Source of the DNA: Ophioderma brevispina | Lineage: Eukaryota; Echinodermata; Ophiuroidea; Amphilepidida; Ophiodermatidae | Direction: 5' to 3' | NCBI GenBank assembly: GCA_023653785.1 | Contig: JAMKCH010084922.1 | Coordinates: 1 to 64,000, forward strand | DNA length: 64,000 nt | In this document: positions 58,577 to 64,000 of the stretch, piece by piece | Layout of the letters: each line of letters starts with the position of its first letter | Numbering within the stretch: position 1 is the first letter of the stretch | Notes under the pieces: model-generated | Database searches by the model: none | Told to the model about the DNA's origin: nothing | The model's input: only the letters and a program-made list of their open reading frames with translations | Translations under genes and position numbers: made by a program

Positions 58577-58840
58577 TGCTAAAAGGAGTCTAACTATAGA
58601 CTTGGGTTTTAAACCAGGGTTAGCCCTACATGAGTGGAACTTTTTTCCTTTCAACATACTCTAATAAAAAGTCTGTAACAGGTAAGAAAAATTGTCATGG
58701 ATGGGCTGTTTCGGCCCATCCATGAGGATTTTGTCACCTCTTCCATTTAATGACCTATTCATGGTATTTTAGAGAAAGGGTCCACTCCTGTATGAGTAAC
58801 CCTGGTTTAAACACAGGTCTAAAGTTAGCCTCCTTTTCTT
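58577..58840. mobile_element. Inverted-repeat MITE
   Basis: AAAGGAGTCTAACTATAGAC and AAACCAGGGTTA on the left match the complement of TAACCCTGGTTTAAAC and TTAGCCTCCTTTT on the right. Arms of about 50 bp. Target duplication not resolved. Confidence 0.72.
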
Positions 58841-59010
58841 CCCAACACTAGCCTGTTTTTGAGCCAAAAAGTAATATGGTAAGAATGGTAGAGGGCTAAA
58901 GAATATTGAAGCCTAAACATTTGTAAGCTGCATTTCAATTGGTTATTCAAATGATATGCAATGTAAAGGCCAATCAAAATGTTGTATGATAAAGCATGGA
59001 TTATGGTTAA

Positions 59011-59347
59011 ATACCTATCAGTGATATGATCCACTCAAAAGATTTGAAGGAGTAGCTTAATGAAGCTAGTGAAGAATCACATAAGTTATTTTTTTCTCAA
59101 TGAAAATTGGCAACAGAGAGAAAACTTGCATGTTCAAGATATGAATCTTCATTCATTCCGTGTTGTAAGTAGTGTCTGTATGGACCGTAATGACTTACAC
59201 TTCCAGATTTGGTCCTTTGTTTGGTTGTGTTTTTGTCTTATAACTTGTAAGGTATGTTAGGATACCCATACTTGTTACAGAAGACCCTCAAAAATCTGAT
59301 TTTGATGAATTTTAGATTTCTGATTTTGCAAATCATTGATATGTGCC
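59011..59347 (-). mobile_element. T1 MITE, diverged
   Basis: TTAA 59007-59010, start ATACCTATCAGTGATATG, end GCAAATCATTGATATGTGCCG. The interior (GTTGTAAGTAGTGTCTGTAT, GTATGTTAGGATACCCATAC) follows the T1 order of 37488-37834. No TTAA on the right. Confidence 0.72.
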
Positions 59348-59840
59348 GTAACCATGTGGTATTAGCGTTCAGTGTGTAATAAAGGCCACATGGAGTATGG
59401 ATTAGACTAGGGAGACAAGCAGCTTGGCTATGCTGGGGGACAGGGGTGTGGATAGGAGCATAATATTGGTTGATGGAGGTTAGAGAGGGAAATATGATTA
59501 AAATAATTTTAGGTAGATCTTGATCCTATTCATTTCTTCTTACACCCCTCTATACCCTGTTCAGTGTAAGGTGGAACATGGCCCCATTCTTTTGCCACTT
59601 CTACACATTTTGTTGAAGGAGAGGCTCCAAGTTGTGTCAAAATACATTGTTGCTGCTAGTATATTTACCCTAGGGTTGCTTTGATCTTTATCTTCCCAAG
59701 TATTATCTTATTGTACCAAAAGTCCTGATTCATCTTATAGTGAACACACTATAGTGTACACCATGCCCCTCAGGTTATGCACTTCAAGATCACTGCTTGT
59801 TTTAAAGTAAGTGCCATATTGGTCTGGCATATTCCATTAA

Positions 59841-60803
59841 AGGTCCATGGGCATGGCTGAGTAGACATTTCTTAATTTCTTACATTTTCGTACCTCAACA
59901 GTATCCTGATCATATCGCAACACAGATTTTTAAAAGTGAACATCGGGAAAGTGTTAAATTTCAAGGATAAATATACCCAATCGGACAGGGCCTTCTCCTG
60001 TTTTCACGAACACGTATCAAGTTGCTGGAGTTGGATTTGACCCTGTTAATGACGTCAGAGTAACAAGTTGTAAACAAAGCTCACATCGTGACACGTGCAC
60101 AATGCCCTGCATAACAGCAGCACCAATAGGTATCAACACGATGCATGACTTCATGACATATTGCATGACGACGAAAAAAATGTGATCTATAGCTATTATT
60201 TATCATTATTTAAACAATTATTAAATCAATTCAAATTTCGAAAATTTACTGTGTGAAACACCTGGAGCGTCGAAGTCTGGTCTTGTTTTACTTTTAGTGG
60301 ACGAACAAAACCCATAATCTCTTCTTGTCGGTTTCTTTGTCTGGGAACTTGAATAAAGCTATTCTGTTCTGATTCTCCTTATACGGTCACCTCTGGTGCA
60401 GCCGTCGACAATACAGCGAATTATAATCGTAATTTTAAGGCATCAAATCAAGAAAAATTATGCCATTATGATACAACACGTACAACGCATATCACGAGAA
60501 GTCAACTGTGTACGTATGCAAGAAAACTGGGCCACGCGAACGTCCGTTCCACGATGACGATCATGACGCGTATCGCGTATTTGTTACTCGGACGTCACTT
60601 CTGGGTCAGCGCGATAATCACTTTCATTTTGGAATTTCCTTTGAAAGCTTGTCCAAAACACATGATATTATGCCCAATTTTTATCAAATACACGGTTTCT
60701 CAATTACTGCTTCATGCAGATTTTACATTGATATCAATACATACTATGAATGAAACCATTTTTGGTGGTATTATAAGTATGTTTAAAGCATGTCCATGGA
60801 CCT
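59841..60803 (+). mobile_element. Long T6-type element, 963 bp
   Basis: Between TTAA 59837-59840 and 60804-60807. The ends are AGGTCCATGGGCATG and CATGTCCATGGACCT. The interior is longer and different from the 347-bp T6 and CpG-richer around 60360-60620. It has overlapping 81- and 101-codon frames with no known match, so no transposase is claimed. Confidence 0.78.
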
Positions 60804-60989
60804 TTAAAATGAATGCTCAAGTAAAGTCCAAACTGCAGCTGAAAATGCTAAATGATTAGGTCTACATTAAATGCAACAGAACAGCCAGCTCAAACTGAAT
60901 GTGTAATGTAGTTCAACCCTGGTGTAAACCTTGTTTAGTATAAGAGGAAATTTGACCCCTATCTTTTCCCACTGACCTTTTGCACATTT

Positions 60990-61052
60990 TGCGCCTAGTA
61001 TCCTTTGGCAAGTAGGTGCTTTATAAGTTCTTGTATTATTATTATTATTTGT
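60990..61052 (+). mobile_element. SINE 3' fragment
   Basis: TAGTATCCTTTGGCAAGTAG, GTGCTTTATAAGTTCTTG and then (TATTAT)n resemble the 3' end of the SINE at 432-782 (GCGCTATATAAATCTCTGC, TATTATTATC). 5' truncated. Confidence 0.55.
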
Positions 61053-61066
61053 GAGAAATGTTTCAG

Positions 61067-61315
61067 GTTTTGACTAAATACACTCAAGCTTCCATAGTGT
61101 ATTTACCTCTGGATGGAATTATGACCTGGATCCCCTCCAGGTTTAAAATATACAGACTCATGTCTGATATTCATGGTACTTTATCAAAGGGCATATCCCA
61201 TGTTATAGTAAACAGACTAAATGGAGCTTGGTTCCACAAGACTTTTCCAGTCTCAATAGGCTTAGCCTCTGACACATTGAAGCATTATGTCAGTGCACAT
61301 CAGACATTGCAGTAA
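61067..61315 (+). CDS. Candidate 82-codon terminal exon or short ORF
   Basis: After GAAATGTTTCAG the frame reads VLTKYTQASIVYLPLDGIMT, then WIPSRFKIYRLMSDIHGTLS, and ends HYVSAHQTLQ-TAA. The frame is also open from ATG 61058. Composition is protein-like for its length, but the acceptor has a poor pyrimidine tract supplied by the SINE tail just before it. Family not recognised. Confidence 0.4.
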   Translation, partial: VLTKYTQASIVYLPLDGIMTWIPSRFKIYRLMSDIHGTLSKGISHVIVNRLNGAWFHKTFPVSIGLASDTLKHYVSAHQTLQ

Positions 61316-62140
61316 TTCACCGATATTTAAAACATCCACTTTTTTCAGTAATGTTCCATACAGTGCTGAGACAAGGCTTCCCCCACTTTCCTGTTTTTCA
61401 TTTGTTAATATTCTTTTACTTATATATCTGTGAAAACAGTTTTGATCAGTAAAATGTACATCAATATTTTGTGTGTTTGTTTCACTGCTGTCCCCATATT
61501 TTCTGACTTAAAGAGAATTAATTTGCTCATTAAAAAGAGACAGGCCAATTTCTGATAGCATAATTATTAACCCAAACAGAAGTCAAGAGGTTGGAGAAGA
61601 GGATTCTCCCACACAGAGGGGATTTTACAGCCTTTACCTAAAAAAATGAACTCAAAATTTTGACAAAACACACACACCGGAAATCAAATGCATGCAAGAG
61701 CTTTGATAAAAAACTTTAAGCTAAAACAATGACTCAAAAGTCAAGTTGGAGTTTCCTTTTGTGGAATGGGGGGATCACCTGACTGTTTCAAAGTTTTTGA
61801 AAAGACACCCCCAAAAAGCAGATATATACCATACACCGTTTTGGGAAAGAGCCCTCCCCCTTTCCCACGCAAAGTATTCAAGGTTTGAATTACTGTTAAA
61901 ATTTCATTCTATTCAAATTGTATGATATTCTTGATTTCCCATAATAAAATTAATTACAGGTAATTTACTAGCAATGGTCTTACTCATTAAATTTTTTTTT
62001 TTTTTTTTTAAATAAAAAATCAGTTCTGGTTTCACTTGGTAAAATATCTTGCTGTGAAAAATAAGTTACTTTCAGTGGCATCACTATTTGGTGCATACCT
62101 TTAGAGTGGCAAAATATTGATACTTTTAACAAATTTTATG
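61316..62140. other. Spacer, no gene
   Basis: AT-rich, with an 18-T run near 61992. No element resolved. Confidence 0.4.
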
Positions 62141-62144
62141 TTAA

Positions 62145-62481
62145 AGGTGCATTTCGTGATTCCAGCACCCTCTGTTTTATTCATGGTTCACTAGATATCC
62201 TTGAGAAAAGCCTATTCACAAAATTTGAGTTGATCCCGAGCTTGCAGTTTTGTGTTATGAGCAAATGCTTGTTTCCCACAGTCCCATAGGCCACTGTGCT
62301 GTAATTTCTGTCCGTTTACAGACAGAAATACAAAATTGCAAATTTCTTACAGATACGACCGAATTTGCACATAAGATTTGGTACACATGAATTACTAAGG
62401 CTAACGGTTCAGATGATATAAAAATCTCAACTTTTTCGAGGTAAATCGGGGGGACGAGGTTGTGGGTCACGAAATGCCCCT
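62145..62481 (+). mobile_element. T3 MITE, intact
   Basis: 337 bp between TTAA 62141-62144 and 62482-62485. Ends AGGTGCATTTCGTGATTCCA and GGTCACGAAATGCCCC. The central CTGTCCGTTTACAGACAG is at 62308-62325. Confidence 0.88.
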
Positions 62482-62559
62482 TTAAAATGTTCTGCAAAAT
62501 TGTTGTATTTCAGAAGTTTATAATCATTGGGTAAACTAACACAGCAAAAAGCTATGTGC

Positions 62560-62732
62560 CAGGGGTGTGATTCTTCAGGATTTTCCCTGATTTCAGGATT
62601 TTTTATTTTCAAAATTTCCGCAAATTTATTTAATTTCAGCCCAATTCTAAGCATTTTAGGTCGGGTTTACGCTGTTTTTCAGGAATTTTTACCAAATTCA
62701 GGATTTTTCCACAAAGCTCAATCACACCCCTG
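62560..62732. mobile_element. CAGGG-ended MITE (hAT-like), copy 2
   Basis: The ends CAGGGGTGTGATT and AATCACACCCCTG are perfect inverted repeats. ATGTGC flanks both sides (62554-62559 and 62733-62738). 173 bp, the same family as 35351-35592. Confidence 0.8.
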
Positions 62733-63004
62733 ATGTGCTTATGTACCATTTAGATTTTTGTTCCTTCAGATATGAAAATATTGGTATGTTAGGTCACTCA
62801 AAGTACATCTGCGTGCTCCTATACAGTCAGTACTTAACCTCCTAGATTGGTGTCATTAGTGATTAATTTGAGACCACACACACCTCATAATTGGTTATTT
62901 TCAAGTTGGTTTGTTAATAGGTACAATGTGGCAAATAGTGCATTGACAGCAGATTTCATTTGTTATATGCATAGAGTCAAGATATTTCAAAAGATTCACC
63001 TTAA

Positions 63005-63334
63005 AGGTGTATTTCATGATTCCAGCACCTTCTGTTTTATTCACTGATCACTAGATATCCTTGAGAAAAGCTTATTCTCAAAATTTGACCTGATCCCGAT
63101 CTTGTGGTTATGAGCAATTGCTCGTTTCCCACGGTCCCATAGGCTACTGTGCTGTAATGTCTGTCCGTTTACGGACAGAAATACAAAATTGCGAATTTCT
63201 TACAGATGTGACTGAATTTGCACGTAAGATTGGGCACACGTGGATTACTAAGGGTAACGGTTCAGATGATATAAAAATCTCAACATTTTTTAGGTAAGTC
63301 GGCGGGACGAGGCTGTGGATCACGAAATGCCCCT
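63005..63334 (+). mobile_element. T3 MITE, intact
   Basis: 330 bp between TTAA 63001-63004 and 63335-63338. The central palindrome CTGTCCGTTTACGGACAG is at 63171-63188. Confidence 0.88.
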
Positions 63335-63770
63335 TTAATCTTTTAAGAAAACTTGTATGTTAGAACTTTATTTTTGGGAAATTTAAAAAAATAGAGGAAA
63401 GATTAAAACTAGAGGAATGATTAAAACCAATCAAAAGAACTTGTCCCTTTTTTAGTTACATTTTCTATTTATGTACATAGGTTTCAATGTCATGGTGTTT
63501 TATGTCAAATAGTAAAAGATGAATCTGAGATTTCAGCTGCTATATTAAATGCATATTTTGGTGCTTAATAATGAAAATGAAATCTGCATTTTTTTTATTT
63601 CTAACCAGGTTTGAAACTTGTAGGGAGCTAAAAGATAGCAATTTAAATTTGATGTCTTGTAGTGCAATATTTGAAAGCTATACACCATGTTTTACAAACC
63701 CAAGCTTTTCTGTAACCTCACAAAATCAGCTGCATGTTATTATATTTCATACAAATTGATCTGCCTAACT
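63335..63770. other. Spacer, no gene
   Basis: The 62-codon + frame at 63571-63759 has AT-driven composition and no splice support. No repeat recognised. Confidence 0.4.
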
Positions 63771-63774
63771 TTAA

Positions 63775-64000
63775 AGGTGCTATCAGTGATTTGTTAGATC
63801 AGAAATTTGGAATCATCAAAAATCAGATTTTTGCAGGTCTGTTACAAGTATAGCTATCCTAACATACCCTGCAAGTGATAAGACTGAAAGCAACATAATA
63901 AAGTCAAAATCGGATATTTTAGTCATTACTATCCGTACGGACACTTGCTACAACATGTAATTGAATGTAGATTTGTATCTTTTAACGCTGCTGTTTCTTC
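63775..64000 (+). mobile_element. T1 MITE, cut by the window edge
   Basis: Starts after TTAA 63771-63774 with GGTGCTATCAGTGATTTG and follows 5609-5955 to the end of the window, including ATCCGTACGGAC in the centre. Confidence 0.82.

Noticed and set aside
60508..60859. 81- and 101-codon overlapping frames
   Set aside because: Inside the 963-bp TTAA element and running through its right end; no transposase motif seen.
1..64000. CRISPR array, prophage, operon or other prokaryotic system
   Set aside because: No regularly spaced identical repeats with unique spacers, no long intronless genes; splice sites and SINE/MITE content are eukaryotic.

Overview
This is animal nuclear DNA with sparse genes. 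It is AT-rich, has long introns and intergenic spacers, and shows GT-AG splice sites. It is packed with short non-autonomous DNA transposons, a tRNA-derived SINE and microsatellites. Nothing bacterial, organellar or viral was seen. The repeat mix (TTAAAG-ended MITEs, hAT MITEs, AGGTCA-type tandem repeats, a SINE ending in a TATTATT tail) suggests a marine invertebrate, perhaps a deuterostome such as a hemichordate or echinoderm. That is inference only; the species is not identified.

Genes. The best-supported gene (here 'gene A') lies on the + strand at 21.1-34.4 kb. It has four exons (21114-21220, 23387-23512, 30715-30938, 34280-34429) whose splice phases agree at all three introns. It encodes a protein of roughly 190 residues that I do not recognise, with a C-x2-C...C-x3-C cysteine set, a helical middle with an acidic end, and a second helix. 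Two breaks show in it: a frame change just after the only usable ATG, and an in-frame TGA inside a 24-nt GT...AG segment of exon 3. Orphan terminal exons on the + strand are at 49360-49509 (convincing), 58158-58267 (plausible) and, more weakly, 57332-57515 and 61067-61315. A possible promoter and first exon lies at 53.15-53.45 kb. I cannot join these into models.

Layout. 0-6 kb: SINE, hairpins and a multiply nested MITE. 6.8-7.7 kb: about 116-bp tandem array. 8.7-9.7 kb: three MITEs back to back. 10.6-18.7 kb: polypurine tract, hAT MITEs and foldback hairpins. 19-20.8 kb: nested and abutting TTAA MITEs. 21-35 kb: gene A, its introns full of MITEs. 35.8-41.3 kb: a 5.5-kb foldback element with tandem-repeat arms. 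41.6-51 kb: more MITEs, a nested hAT element and the orphan exon. 52.5-56.5 kb: two blocks of AGTCGACT-type repeats around a promoter-like segment and a GC-rich block. 56.9-64 kb: candidate exons among five TTAA elements.

The most interesting system is the set of at least seven MITE families (T1-T7 here). They differ inside but all begin TTAAAG and sit in TTAA target duplications, as expected for one shared Kolobok/T2-type transposase that is absent from the window. One site is seen both empty and filled, because the assembly holds two unmerged alleles. Three junctions of exactly 20 A, each flanked by near-identical copies, look like masked assembly gaps between such alleles.
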